A DNA stretch of 64,000 nucleotides from an uncultured Granulosicoccus sp. (GCA_947495035.1 CANLXI010000018.1:82648-146647); one strand, 5' to 3'. Counted from the first letter of the stretch, positions 33,504 through 43,404 are shown. The notes: generated by a model not told the origin, from the sequence alone. Program-made: numbers and translations.

Positions 33504-35531
33504 ATGCGCACAAGCTATTCCAGCGCTCAGAAGCAACAGGCTGCTTCAACCGGCAAGGAAGCTGAGTATCGCCACTACGACACCATGCGTGCATGGGAGA
33601 GTTTCGTGGAAGGGGGACTTGTGGGCGCGGAACTCGAAAAAACGGTCCGCACCGAGATTCTGGCAAGCTGGACCCGATGCTCAAGTTCCGGTGTCAGCGC
33701 ACTGGCAGAGGCCACGCCCCGGACAGTCGATGAGAACAATGTTCATCGACTGAGAAGGCAGAACCGGCACCTGTGCGAAGCAGCACGTGCGGCCTTCGAA
33801 CGACTGGCACCCCACCTGTCTGGCACCGGCGCCATTCTGATACTGACTGACAGGGATGGCACGGTGATCGATGTCATCGGCGATTCACACACTCTGGACC
33901 TGGGACGGGAAATTCATCTGGAGGTCGGTGGCGTCTGGGATGAACAGGTCATCGGAACCAATGGTATCGGCACCGCCCTGCGCACTGGCAAACCCACATA
34001 CGTACATGCGTCGGAGCACTTCTGCCAGGGGATAAAATCCTGGACCTGCGTCGGCGTCCCCATCATCGATGCGCTGGACCGATCCGTCATTGGCGTCATT
34101 GACCTGTCAGGTCCTTCCAGCATTCATCAACCCCACAATGTGGCTCTGGTGGTGTCCACCGCCAGAGAAATCGAACTGTATCTGGCGCAGCGACAACGCG
34201 AAGAACATACCACCCTGCTGGAAGAGTTCATCGGCAACCCGAGACGCCATGACAGCAACAGCGTCATCGTTCTGCTCAACAGCGCCGGCAAGGTTGTCTT
34301 CAGCCGCAACACCGAACAGCTGGAACTGGACGGCTTTGGCCGATTCGATACCGGCACACAGCTGCTGGACCTCTATCCCGACATGTCGGTGCGTGAACTG
34401 GAGGCCGCCTTGCCGCCGACCCTGCCAACCAAGGATATCGACCTGATCAAGGCGGGCGGAGAGACCCAGGGAGTCGCTCTGATATTTCACAACCAGCCAG
34501 CATCACAGTCACTGCGTGTCAGCTCGGCCGGAATCGCCATCAAGCCACGTGCGGGTATTCCCGAAGACGATGTCAGAATCGTCGGCGAGTGTCCTGCCAT
34601 GCAGGAGGCTGTCGAGTTCGCCTACCGTGCTGCCGAAATGAAAGTGCCGGTACTCATTCAGGGCGAGACGGGTGTCGGCAAGGAGATGTTTGCTCGCCTG
34701 ATACACAGTCACCTTTCCGAACAGACCATTCCCTACGTGGTCGTCAATTGCGCAACCTTGTCGTCGGATTCGATCAGAAGCGAGTTGTTCGGTCATGCCG
34801 CGGATTCACTCGCCGGTTCTTCGCGAGAGGACAAACTGGGCAAATTCGAGAAGGCCAACGGTGGTGTGCTCTGTCTCGATGAAGTGGGCGATATGCCACT
34901 CGAACTGCAGACCTATCTGCTGCGAACCCTGGAACAGCGGGCAATCTACCGTGTCGGCTGTGATATACGACGCCCGGTTGACGTGCAGCATATCGCGATG
35001 ACCAGTCGCAATATCCGCGAAGATATCGTCAATGGCCGATTCCGGCAGGACCTTTTCTATCGTATCGGAACCATCAACATCAACATTCCACCGCTGCGTG
35101 AACGCGGCCAGGACCTGGATCAGCTGGTCGATTACTTCAACCGCAAATTCTCCAGAAAGTTCGCGCGTGAAGTATTGACGTTCGACGCTGGCAGCATTCA
35201 AGCGCTTCATCAATATCACTGGCCCGGCAATGTACGCGAGCTTCGCAATATCATCGAAAGACTGTGCCTGCTGAATCAGAAGAGCACGGTGTCCGCTTCC
35301 GACCTGCCCGCAGAGATCACCCATTCGGTATCGGCTGGTTTTCTGCCCAATGCCGAGCCGTCCATGTCGTTGAACAGAACGATGGATCTGGACGAAATCG
35401 AGGCCATCGCCATTCAGCGCACGATAGACAAGGAAAAGGGCAATCTGTCGAAGGCCGCTGCCACGCTTGGCATATCGCGTCCGACCTTGTATCGCAAGAT
35501 CAAGGCGTATGGACTGAATCGCAACGGCTAG
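33504..35531 (+). CDS. AcoR/MimR-type AAA+ enhancer-binding activator with degenerate GAFTGA loop
   Basis: 675 residues from the ATG at 33504 (GAAGG upstream); a GTG at 33474 is in frame. The N-terminal half has a GAF-like sensor (DRDGTVIDVIGDSHTLD, GTNGIGTALRTGKPTYV, SWTCVGVPI). The AAA+ domain has Walker A GETGVGKEMFARLIH and Walker B GGVLCLDEVGD, plus HYHWPGNVRELRNIIERL. The C terminus has a Fis-type helix-turn-helix (NLSKAAATLGISRPTLYRKI). At the place of GAFTGA, residues 434-439 read DSLAGS. The Phe and Thr that touch sigma-54 are therefore missing. It most likely activates the divergent monooxygenase operon through the TGTAAC sites, sensing an alcohol or ketone. Confidence 0.88.
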   Translation: MRTSYSSAQKQQAASTGKEAEYRHYDTMRAWESFVEGGLVGAELEKTVRTEILASWTRCSSSGVSALAEATPRTVDENNVHRLRRQNRHLCEAARAAFERLAPHLSGTGAILILTDRDGTVIDVIGDSHTLDLGREIHLEVGGVWDEQVIGTNGIGTALRTGKPTYVHASEHFCQGIKSWTCVGVPIIDALDRSVIGVIDLSGPSSIHQPHNVALVVSTAREIELYLAQRQREEHTTLLEEFIGNPRRHDSNSVIVLLNSAGKVVFSRNTEQLELDGFGRFDTGTQLLDLYPDMSVRELEAALPPTLPTKDIDLIKAGGETQGVALIFHNQPASQSLRVSSAGIAIKPRAGIPEDDVRIVGECPAMQEAVEFAYRAAEMKVPVLIQGETGVGKEMFARLIHSHLSEQTIPYVVVNCATLSSDSIRSELFGHAADSLAGSSREDKLGKFEKANGGVLCLDEVGDMPLELQTYLLRTLEQRAIYRVGCDIRRPVDVQHIAMTSRNIREDIVNGRFRQDLFYRIGTININIPPLRERGQDLDQLVDYFNRKFSRKFAREVLTFDAGSIQALHQYHWPGNVRELRNIIERLCLLNQKSTVSASDLPAEITHSVSAGFLPNAEPSMSLNRTMDLDEIEAIAIQRTIDKEKGNLSKAAATLGISRPTLYRKIKAYGLNRNG

Positions 35532-35612
35532 CGGGTCGATTTGCAAACTCGACAGCAGCAAGGCTTCTGGCTAGAGTATCGAGCACCAACTGCTGAGCGA
35601 GATGGCACGATA

Positions 35613-36734
35613 ATGGGTGACAAGACGGCGTTTGTCTGGGATGAGAAGTGTTTCTGGCATTCTGGCGGCAACTACGCCCTGCTGGCACCGGTAGGCGGCC
35701 TGGTACAACCCATGGTTGCAGGTGGTCTGCCGGAGGCTCCCGAGACCAAGCGCCGTCTGAAGAATCTGATGGATGTCACTGGCCTCTCCGGTGAGCTGGC
35801 GATGATGAGTGCAGCGTCAGCCTCCATGGAAGATCTGTTGCGGGTGCATCCCGCCAGCTACCTTGATGCATTCAAGCAGATGTCGGACAACGGTGGCGGT
35901 GAGCTGGGACTGCGGACACCCTTTGGTCCCGGTGCCTTCGAGATAGCCAGCCTGTCAGCCGGACTGGTCTGTCAGGCGCTTGAAAGCGTACTGCGTGAAG
36001 AGGCTCGCAATGCGTACGCCCTGTCTCGTCCACCGGGCCATCACTGCCTGCCGGATTATCCGAACGGGTTCTGCCTGCTGGCCAATATCGCCATTGCCAT
36101 TGAACGGGCCAGATCAAAGGGGCTTGGCAAGCGATTCGCTGTGGTCGACTGGGACGTACATCATGGCAATGGTACCGAAGCCATTTTCCTGGAACGCGAC
36201 GATGTGCTGAGCATATCCATTCATCAGGATCGTTGCTATCCCCACGACACGGGCAAGGCCGACACGACAGGCAAGGGTGCGGGTCAGGGCTTCAACATGA
36301 ACATTCCCCTGCCTCCCGGGTGTGGACACAAGGCGTACCTGGATGTGATGGAGCGGCTCGTGGTACCGAAACTGCTGCAGTACGATGCCGACGTCGTCAT
36401 CATCGCCTGCGGTTTCGACGCTGCTGGGTTCGACCCATTGGCGCGCATGATGTGTTCAGCCGAGACGTATCAACTCATGACCCGTCAGCTCATGGCCATC
36501 ACTGACGGCCGGCTGGTCGCCGCGCACGAAGGAGGATATTCGGAAGTGTATGTTCCCTTCTGCGGCCATGCCATGCTGGAGGAGATGTCCGGCAGCGACA
36601 TTCGCGCTGAGGACCCGTTATACCATCGTGTCTCCTCTCAACAGCCCGACGAACATGTCGATGCATTCCACCGAGGCGTCGTGGACAGCTTACTCGAGGA
36701 ATTTCACTCATCCGGCGTGCTGATGCAAGCCTGA
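35613..36734 (+). CDS. class II histone-deacetylase-like / acetylpolyamine amidohydrolase family protein
   Basis: 373 residues from the ATG at 35613. The arginase-deacetylase fold is shown by SRPPGHHC at about 147, the zinc ligands in VVDWDVHHGNG (Asp and His at about 186-188) and in GFDAAGFDPL (Asp), and the catalytic Tyr region HEGGYSEVYV. Bacterial members remove acetyl groups from polyamines, lysine-like amides or other small amides in the cytoplasm. The gene starts 81 bp after the activator gene; whether it belongs to the alkane island is unclear. Confidence 0.9.
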   Translation: MGDKTAFVWDEKCFWHSGGNYALLAPVGGLVQPMVAGGLPEAPETKRRLKNLMDVTGLSGELAMMSAASASMEDLLRVHPASYLDAFKQMSDNGGGELGLRTPFGPGAFEIASLSAGLVCQALESVLREEARNAYALSRPPGHHCLPDYPNGFCLLANIAIAIERARSKGLGKRFAVVDWDVHHGNGTEAIFLERDDVLSISIHQDRCYPHDTGKADTTGKGAGQGFNMNIPLPPGCGHKAYLDVMERLVVPKLLQYDADVVIIACGFDAAGFDPLARMMCSAETYQLMTRQLMAITDGRLVAAHEGGYSEVYVPFCGHAMLEEMSGSDIRAEDPLYHRVSSQQPDEHVDAFHRGVVDSLLEEFHSSGVLMQA

Positions 36735-37020
36735 CAACTGACGAAGAGGCGGCAGGACATCAGATTTCCTGATTCATCGAGCGATGCCGCATGGTTTCCT
36801 GCATCACCATGGAAGCGGATAACCACCCGGAAAACAATCTTGACCTGCATCGGGTTCCGTGCACCCACGCAAGACGCATTCACAGCCTCATCGGTGATGA
36901 GTCAGCGGAAATCAAGTGGTCGAGTAAATACTACAAAATCGAAATTGAGGCATGGAATCACCGCTACCTTCACAGGTCCCACACCAACCGCGACCTTCTG
37001 CAGGCGCCAGAGACTATTTG
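36735..37020. other. intergenic region, nothing recognised
   Basis: 286 bp between the deacetylase-like gene and the CHRD lipoprotein. It becomes AT-richer from about 36900 to 36950 and may hold the promoter of the lipoprotein gene. No clear boxes, hairpin or small gene seen. Confidence 0.3.
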
Positions 37021-38214
37021 ATGAAAAGCTTACCGACCATACGCCAGACTGCGCCTCTGTGGAAGATATGGTTATCCTCCTCGCTGCTGCTCACTGTGGC
37101 CGCGTGCAGCAGTGATGATGACTCCGATGGTGTGCTTCTCGACAGCACAACCTTCTCCATCAGCGCTGACGGTACTCAGGAAATCCCACCGACCGGCTCT
37201 GATGCGACTGCAGAGGGTGAATTCATGTTGCAGGATGAAACCGGTCTTCTCACGGGCAGCGTGATGGCCACGGGCATCGACATCAGCGCCGCGCATATTC
37301 ATGAGGGCTTCGCCGGCAGCAATGGCGATGTGATCATCACACTCGATGTCGACGGCGATGCCATCTCGGTACCGGACTCGACATTGCTGACGGCGGATCA
37401 GCAGACGTCCATGCTGGCGGGCAACTACTACCTGAACGTTCACTCTGACGAATTCCCGGCCGGAGAGATCCGTGACCAACTGGCTCCCTCTGGCATTTCG
37501 GTTCTGCAGATGGCTCTTTCAGGCAGCAATGAAGTCCCGCCCGTCGAGTCCAATGGCTCCGGCACAGCGTACATTACCGTTGATGACGATATTGGCTCCA
37601 TCATCATCAATGTCATTACCAGCGGCCTGACGACCCCCGAAGCCGCTCATATCCACAGCGGTTTCGCTGGAAGCAACGGCGATGTCCTGTATGCGCTTGA
37701 GCAGGACGCCGCAGAGGTGGGCAATTTCAGCAGTGGTGAAGACACGGTACTGAGCACAGAAGAGCTGAATAGCCTGCAGGCTGGTGGCACCTATATCAAT
37801 GTGCACAGTGCAGAAGTACCCAGTGGTGAATTGCGCGCCCAGGTATTGCCTTCTGGTGTCAGCCTGCTCAACGCGATGCTGAACGGGGAACAGGAAGTAC
37901 CGCCAGTGGCCACCACAGCGGCAGGCACTGGCGTAGTGACCCTCGACGAGAACCAGAGCACGGCGACGGCCTTTGTCACTGTCTCGGATGCTCCTACCGC
38001 CAACGCCGGGCACATCCATGAAGGCGCTGCGGGTGTGAACGGAGATGTCATCATCACTCTGAACCAGGATGCCGAGGACGCCGGTCTGTTCAGCATCGTC
38101 GGAGAGCCTGTCACGGCAGATCAGATTGACACGTTCCTCAACGGCGGAATGTACTTCAACGTGCACACACCGACCAATCCGGGTGGTGAGGTTCGAGGCC
38201 AGATCGAGCCCTGA
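37021..38214 (+). CDS. lipoprotein with three CHRD domains
   Basis: 397 residues from the ATG at 37021. The signal SSSLLLTVAAC gives a lipidated Cys at residue 29, followed by an acidic spacer SSDDDSDG. Three CHRD domains follow (about 43-158, 159-279, 280-397). Each has the landmark AHIHEGFAGSNGDV or a variant (AHIHSGFAGSNGDV, GHIHEGAAGVNGDV), a YYLNVHS, YINVHSA or YFNVHTP strand, and a GEIRDQL, GELRAQV or GEVRGQI ending. CHRD domains occur in chordin and in many secreted bacterial proteins of unknown role. Probably surface or periplasmic and Ca2+ or ligand binding, which is inference. Confidence 0.88.
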   Translation: MKSLPTIRQTAPLWKIWLSSSLLLTVAACSSDDDSDGVLLDSTTFSISADGTQEIPPTGSDATAEGEFMLQDETGLLTGSVMATGIDISAAHIHEGFAGSNGDVIITLDVDGDAISVPDSTLLTADQQTSMLAGNYYLNVHSDEFPAGEIRDQLAPSGISVLQMALSGSNEVPPVESNGSGTAYITVDDDIGSIIINVITSGLTTPEAAHIHSGFAGSNGDVLYALEQDAAEVGNFSSGEDTVLSTEELNSLQAGGTYINVHSAEVPSGELRAQVLPSGVSLLNAMLNGEQEVPPVATTAAGTGVVTLDENQSTATAFVTVSDAPTANAGHIHEGAAGVNGDVIITLNQDAEDAGLFSIVGEPVTADQIDTFLNGGMYFNVHTPTNPGGEVRGQIEP

Positions 38215-38335
38215 GGTCACGCTGACACCTGAAAGATGTCGGTCAGTCGCCGCCCGTCAGGCGGCGACCCATTTCGCAAGTCGCTGCGCTATCATCCCCC
38301 AAACCCTCAATATTGACTGACAGCGACCATCCCGA

Positions 38336-39427
38336 ATGCAAACCCGGACAGACGCGCCCGCCATCATCGTCGGCGGGGGCCTGAGTGGACTGTGTGCCGC
38401 CTTTCGGCTACAACAGCTGGGCATATCGTATCGGCTGCTGGAAGCCAGGGATCGTCTGGGTGGACGCATACTGACCACTGACGACAGTCACATCGATCTG
38501 GGGCCATCGTGGTTCTGGCCAGGCCAGCGCCAGATTGCCGAACTGATCAGCGAACTCGGCCTGCAAGACGGCATCTACCCACAAGCCAGCGATGGCTTGT
38601 CTGTCATGGAGTACGCCGACGGCACCTTGCAGAAGAGTCATGGCGGCGCTTCCATGGCCGGATCAAATCGCCTGGAAGGCGGCATGCAGAGACTCATCAC
38701 GGCACTCGCTGACACATTGCCCGCCGAGCGCATTAAGACATCCTCGCAGGTCAGGCACATCGAACAGACGCGGGATGGTATTACTCTGCGTGTCGAACAG
38801 GCGGGGGAAGATATCCAGCTGTCTGGCAGACTCGTCATTCTGGCGCTGCCGCCTCGTGTCGCCGCAAATACCATCCACTTCCAGCCCGGCCTTCCCAGCA
38901 AGGACGGGCAAGTGCTGGAACGGATACCCACCTGGATGGCTGCCCAATGCAAGATCATCGCGGAATACGATGCAGCCTTCTGGCTGGCCGACGGCCTGTC
39001 GGGGGACGGCTTCAGTCAGCTCGGACCTCTGGGAGAAGTTCATGACGCGTCCCCACGTCACGGTGATACCCATGCCCTGTTCGGCTTTGTTGCGGTACCA
39101 CCTGCACAACGGCAGGGGCAAGACGACGCTCTGAAGCAGGCCGCTATCGAGCAGCTGGTCCGGATGTTCGGCGAAGCCGCCAGCACCCCGGTGGCTGTAC
39201 ATCTGCAGGACTGGGCCTTCGATGGACTCACGGCGACGGCTCTTGATCGCAGCATGCAGATCCCACACGGCCATGCGCGCCCCACCCTGAGCAGTGAGTG
39301 GAACAAACGGGTACTCTGGGCAGGCACGGAAACCGCTGGCCTGACAGACCATTCCAATGGTTATCTGGAAGGCGCCGTGGAAGCCGGTAATCGAGCGGCC
39401 ACTCTGGTGGCGACACTGAACCCATGA
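38336..39427 (+). CDS. flavin-containing amine oxidoreductase
   Basis: 363 residues. N-terminal dinucleotide motif PAIIVGGGLSGLCAAFRLQQLGISYRLLEARDRLGGRI binds FAD. The middle LEGGMQRLITALADTLPAERIKTSSQVRHI and the C-terminal RVLWAGTETAGLTDHSNGYLEGAVEAGNRAA are typical of the monoamine oxidase/polyamine oxidase superfamily. Written residues in GTETA are the FAD-contact motif. Substrate unknown; the nearby acetylpolyamine amidohydrolase-like gene (35613) makes polyamines a reasonable guess. Confidence 0.88.
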   Translation: MQTRTDAPAIIVGGGLSGLCAAFRLQQLGISYRLLEARDRLGGRILTTDDSHIDLGPSWFWPGQRQIAELISELGLQDGIYPQASDGLSVMEYADGTLQKSHGGASMAGSNRLEGGMQRLITALADTLPAERIKTSSQVRHIEQTRDGITLRVEQAGEDIQLSGRLVILALPPRVAANTIHFQPGLPSKDGQVLERIPTWMAAQCKIIAEYDAAFWLADGLSGDGFSQLGPLGEVHDASPRHGDTHALFGFVAVPPAQRQGQDDALKQAAIEQLVRMFGEAASTPVAVHLQDWAFDGLTATALDRSMQIPHGHARPTLSSEWNKRVLWAGTETAGLTDHSNGYLEGAVEAGNRAATLVATLNP

Positions 39428-39550
39428 ACCAGTGAACGCCGCCCCGAAAAAAGCGAGTACGCGGCTGTAGGCGCCGGTATGGCGCGAGCGGCGCGCCGCC
39501 CGGCCGAAGACGATTTCTGGTCGTGGGTTCATGTCTCATCGACGCCAGGC

Positions 39551-40525
39551 TCAAAAGGCCCAGTCTTCGTCTTCCGTGGCTACCGCCTTGCCGATGACGT
39601 AGGAAGATCCCGAACCGGAAAAGAAGTCGTGGTTTTCATCGGCATTGGGTGACAGAGACGCCATGATGGCCGGACTCACCGCACAGACATCATCCGGAAA
39701 CAAGGCCTCGTACCCCAGGTTCTGCAGCGCCTTGTTGGCGTTGTAATGCAGGAAGTGTTTGACATCCTCCGACAGGCCCAGAGGGTCATAAAGGCTTTCG
39801 GTATAACGGACCTCGATCTCGTACAGATCGAAGAGCAGCGAGAAGGCAAAGTCCTTGAGCTGCTCCCGCTCGCTGTCATCCAGCAGTTCCAGTCCGCGCT
39901 GAAACTTGTAGCCGATGTAATAACCGTGTACCGCTTCATCCCGGATGATCAGGCGAATCAGATCGGCCGTGTTGGTCAATCTGGCCCGGCTCGACCAGTG
40001 CATCGGCAGGTAGAAGCCGGAGTAGAACAGAAAGCTCTCCAGAAAAACGCTGGCTATCTTGCGACGCAGCGGGCTGGCCGCCACATCGTACTCCGACAGT
40101 ATCAGGCGCGACTTGGCCTGCAAATGCTCGTTCTCGGCAGACCAGCGAAAGGCCTCATCAACCTCTGCGCTCTGACACAGGGTCGAGAATACCGAGGAAT
40201 AGCTGCGCGCATGAACGGCCTCCATGAACGCGATATTGCTCAGTACTGCCTCTTCATGAGGCGTCAGGGCATCGGGCATCAGGGCTGGTGCACCCACCGT
40301 GTTCTGAATGGTATCCAGCAGTGTCAGCCCGGTGAATACGCGAATGGTCAGCTGCCTCTCCTCGGCAGTCAGCCGGGTCCAGCTCTGGATATCATTGGAT
40401 AACGGCACTTTCTCCGGCAGCCAGAAGTTGGACGTCAGACGGTTCCAGATTTCCAGATCCTTGTCATCGTCCAGTCTGTTCCAGTTGATGGCCAGCGGCA
40501 CCGGGTTGGTTCTGTTTGTTTGCAT
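39551..40525 (-). CDS. nrdF: class Ib ribonucleotide reductase, beta subunit
   Basis: 324 residues. Metal ligands and radical tyrosine are present: D in TLLDTIQN, E and H in FMEAVHARSYSSVFSTL (E-x-x-H, then the Tyr of SYSS), E in FLESFLFYSGF, and E and H in RDEAVHGYYIGYKFQ. The intact E-x-x-H argues against the metal-free class Ie variant. It houses the dimetal tyrosyl radical needed by NrdE for deoxyribonucleotide synthesis. Last gene of nrdHIEF, 12 bp after nrdE. Confidence 0.95.
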   Translation of the reverse strand: MQTNRTNPVPLAINWNRLDDDKDLEIWNRLTSNFWLPEKVPLSNDIQSWTRLTAEERQLTIRVFTGLTLLDTIQNTVGAPALMPDALTPHEEAVLSNIAFMEAVHARSYSSVFSTLCQSAEVDEAFRWSAENEHLQAKSRLILSEYDVAASPLRRKIASVFLESFLFYSGFYLPMHWSSRARLTNTADLIRLIIRDEAVHGYYIGYKFQRGLELLDDSEREQLKDFAFSLLFDLYEIEVRYTESLYDPLGLSEDVKHFLHYNANKALQNLGYEALFPDDVCAVSPAIMASLSPNADENHDFFSGSGSSYVIGKAVATEDEDWAF

Positions 40526-40537
40526 CGTCAGGGCGTC

Positions 40538-42691
40538 TCAGAGTGAGCAGGAAACACAGCCTTGCACTTCAGTCCCTTCCAGGGCCAGTTGGCGCAGGCG
40601 AATGTAGTAGATGGTCTTGATCCCCTGCTTCCAGGCATGAATCTGTGCACGATTGATATCCCGGGTGGTCGCGCTGTCCTTGAAGAACAGCGTCAGTGAC
40701 AGTCCCTGATCCACATGGCGAGTCGCCGCCGCATAGGTATCGATGATGGCTTCCGGGCCGATATCATAGGCGTCCCGGTAATACGCCATGTTCTCGTTGG
40801 TCATGAAGGGCGCGGGATAATAGACACGACCCAGCTTGCCTTCCTTGCGTATCTCGATGCGAGAAGTTATCGGATGAATGGACGACGTGGAATTGTTGAT
40901 GTAACTGATGGATCCGGTCGGGGGTACGGCTTGCAGATTTCGGTTGTAGAGACCACCGCGCATGATGGCTGTCTTCAACAACTGCCATTGTTCGGCGTCG
41001 GGTATAGCGATACCGGCTTGCTCGAACAGTTCCTGCACACGCATCGTTGCCGGAACGAACTTCCCTGTGATGTATTCATCGAAGAACGAGCCATCCGCAT
41101 AGCGGGACTGCTCGAACCCGGCAAAACTCTGCCCCTTCTCCAGAGCCAGTGCATGGGATGCCTGAAGGCAGTGATACAACACCGTGCAGAAATAGATATT
41201 GGTGAAATCGAGCCCCTCCTCGCTGCCATAGTGAATGCGTTCTCGAGCCAGATAGCCATGCAGATTCATCTGACCCAGACCGATGGCATGACTCTCATCA
41301 TTGCCACGACGCACCGAGGGCACGCTGTCGATGGCACTCATCTCGGACACGGCGCTCAGCGCTCGTATTGCGGTGGCCACACTGCGTCCCAGTTCGCCAC
41401 CATCCATGACCTTTGCGATATTCAGACTACCCAGGTTGCAGGAGATGTCAGTGCCGGTATGCTGGTAACTCAGGTCATCATTGAATGTCGAGGCTTCATT
41501 CACCTGCAGAATCTCCGAACACAGATTGGACATGGAGATACGCCCTTGCACGGGGTTCGCCCGATTGGCCGTGTCCTCGAACAGGATGTACGGATAGCCG
41601 CTTTCGAACTGGATCTCGGCAATGGTCTGAAAGAGCAGACGCGCATTGATCTTCGATTTGCGAATCCGCGAGTCATTCACCATGTCGTGATAATGCTCGG
41701 ACACGGCAATATCGGCCAGTGGCTTGCCGTGGACTATCTGCACATCATGTGGCGAGAACAGATACATGTCCTCGTTCTTGCGGGCCAGCTCGAAGGTGAT
41801 GTCCGGGATGACCACGCCGAGAGACAGGGTCTTGATGCGGATCTTCTCATCGGCGTTCTCTCGCTTGGTATCCAGAAATCGCAGAATGTCCGGGTGATGG
41901 GCATGCAGATAGACGGCACCGGCCCCCTGTCTCGCACCCAGTTGATTGGCATAGGAGAAACTGTCTTCCAGCAGCTTCATGACGGGTATGACCCCGGATG
42001 ACTGGTTTTCGATGCCCTTGATCGGCGCTCCCTGCTCGCGGATATTGGTCAACAACAAGGCCACACCACCGCCGCGTTTGGACAGCTGCAGGGCCGAGTT
42101 GATGCCGCGCCCGATGCTTTCCATATTGTCTTCCAGACGCAGCAGAAAGCAGGAAATCAACTCCCCTCGCTGCGCCTTGCCGGCGTTCAGGAAGGTTGGC
42201 GTTGCCGGTTGAAAACGACCACTGAGAATTTCCTCCAGCAGACGCCGCGCGAAGTCCTCATCGCCGCGAGCCAGGGAAAGCGCCACCATGACCACCCGAT
42301 CTTCATAGCGTTCCAGATAGCGAGCGCCGTCACGCGTGGTCAGGGTGTAGGAGGTGTAGTACTTGAACGCTCCCAGAAAGGTCGGAAAGCGGAATCTGAA
42401 CGCAAAAGCGGCCTGCCAGATATCCTCCAGAAAATCGTGAGAATAGGATGCCAGCACCTGCGCCTCGTAATAGCCTTCCTCCACCAGATAATCCAGCTTT
42501 TCCTTCAACGAGTGGAAGAACACGGTGTTCTGATTGACGTGCTGCAGAAAATATTGTCTCGCCGCCTGACGATCGGCATCGAACTGAATGCGCCCATCCT
42601 CATCATAGAGGTTCAGCATCGCATTCAATGCATGGTAGTCGAGCGGCGGTACCTCACTCTTCAGCGTTCGTTCGAGTATTGCTGTGTCCAA
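40538..42691 (-). CDS. nrdE: class Ib ribonucleotide reductase, alpha subunit
   Basis: About 717 residues. Conserved blocks are LDYHALNAMLNLYDEDGRIQFDADR, ATPTFLNAGKAQRGELISCFLL, SKRGGGVALLLTNIREQGAPIKGIENQSSG, NLCSEILQ, NLGSLNIAKVM and PPTGSISYINNSTSSIHPI. The C-terminal GCVSCSL is the Cys pair that shuttles electrons from NrdH. The family N terminus requires a start upstream of the first internal ATG (42619). I propose the TTG at 42691, which overlaps nrdI by 31 bases. The frame is open to 42775, so the exact start is uncertain. Confidence 0.92.
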   Translation of the reverse strand: MDTAILERTLKSEVPPLDYHALNAMLNLYDEDGRIQFDADRQAARQYFLQHVNQNTVFFHSLKEKLDYLVEEGYYEAQVLASYSHDFLEDIWQAAFAFRFRFPTFLGAFKYYTSYTLTTRDGARYLERYEDRVVMVALSLARGDEDFARRLLEEILSGRFQPATPTFLNAGKAQRGELISCFLLRLEDNMESIGRGINSALQLSKRGGGVALLLTNIREQGAPIKGIENQSSGVIPVMKLLEDSFSYANQLGARQGAGAVYLHAHHPDILRFLDTKRENADEKIRIKTLSLGVVIPDITFELARKNEDMYLFSPHDVQIVHGKPLADIAVSEHYHDMVNDSRIRKSKINARLLFQTIAEIQFESGYPYILFEDTANRANPVQGRISMSNLCSEILQVNEASTFNDDLSYQHTGTDISCNLGSLNIAKVMDGGELGRSVATAIRALSAVSEMSAIDSVPSVRRGNDESHAIGLGQMNLHGYLARERIHYGSEEGLDFTNIYFCTVLYHCLQASHALALEKGQSFAGFEQSRYADGSFFDEYITGKFVPATMRVQELFEQAGIAIPDAEQWQLLKTAIMRGGLYNRNLQAVPPTGSISYINNSTSSIHPITSRIEIRKEGKLGRVYYPAPFMTNENMAYYRDAYDIGPEAIIDTYAAATRHVDQGLSLTLFFKDSATTRDINRAQIHAWKQGIKTIYYIRLRQLALEGTEVQGCVSCSL

Positions 42692-43077
42692 AAGCGTTTC
42701 AGTCCCTGTCTGACCAGTTGAATATCTGTGGATGTGCCCGCCAATTCGAATCGATACAACACTGGCACCTGACACTTGCGAGCGATGACATCACCGGCCA
42801 GCGCGAAAGTGGCCCCGAAACTTCGGTTGCCGGATGCGATGACGCCACGCAGTTGATGACGGATTCGTTTGTCGTTCAGCGCACGGATCACTGGCCCGGG
42901 TACCGCTCCGCGGCCCTTGCCATCGGCAAAGGTCGGGCAGATGAGCACGAACGGTGATTCCATGATTGGCACGGGCGCGTCAAGGGCCTGCGGCAATCGA
43001 GTTGCCAGCAGGTTCAACTTGCCGATGAAGCGTTCCGTATTGCCTGATGCGCTGGAGTAATAGAGCAGCGCGCTCAA
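42661..43077 (-). CDS. nrdI: flavodoxin-like NrdI, activator of NrdF
   Basis: 138 residues. LYYSSASGNTERFIGKL near the N terminus is the FMN phosphate-binding loop. ICPTFADGKGRGAVPGPVIRALND and VIASGNRSFGATFALAGDVIA are NrdI hallmarks. NrdI supplies the oxidant that assembles the dimanganese tyrosyl radical cofactor in NrdF. It lies 4 bp after nrdH and overlaps nrdE. Confidence 0.93.
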   Translation of the reverse strand: MSALLYYSSASGNTERFIGKLNLLATRLPQALDAPVPIMESPFVLICPTFADGKGRGAVPGPVIRALNDKRIRHQLRGVIASGNRSFGATFALAGDVIARKCQVPVLYRFELAGTSTDIQLVRQGLKRFWTQQYSNER

Positions 43078-43081
43078 GGGG

Positions 43082-43303
43082 TCATGCCAGAGTATTGATC
43101 ATGTCCGGTCGGAACCCGCCCCAGTGACTTTCGCCCGCGACGACCACCGGCGCCTGCCGGTAGCCAAGCGTCTGTACCAGTTCGAACGCGGCTTCATCCT
43201 GAGTCAGATCGACAATCGTGAACGTCAGCCCCTTGGCCGACAGAGCGCGTGTGGTTGCCGTGCACTGTACGCAGGCCGGCTTGGAATATACGGTGATGCT
43301 CAT
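43082..43303 (-). CDS. nrdH: glutaredoxin-like NrdH
   Basis: 73 residues from the ATG at 43303, giving the standard opening MSITVYSKPACVQCTATTRAL with the redox pair CVQC. The tail has ELVQTLGYRQAPVVVAGESHWGGFRPDMI, the NrdH form of the WSGFRP motif. It reduces the NrdE C-terminal cysteines using thioredoxin reductase. A cobalamin riboswitch lies about 100 bases upstream on the same strand, so it heads a B12-controlled operon. Confidence 0.93.
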   Translation of the reverse strand: MSITVYSKPACVQCTATTRALSAKGLTFTIVDLTQDEAAFELVQTLGYRQAPVVVAGESHWGGFRPDMINTLA

Positions 43304-43404
43304 GTCTCTTCGTCCCCGAAGTGTTACGGAAGGAAGGCATGGCGCAACTTCGCTGCAGTACGCAGCGCAAGCAACTCCAGGACCCTCCGCCCTTGGTTTC
43401 ATCG

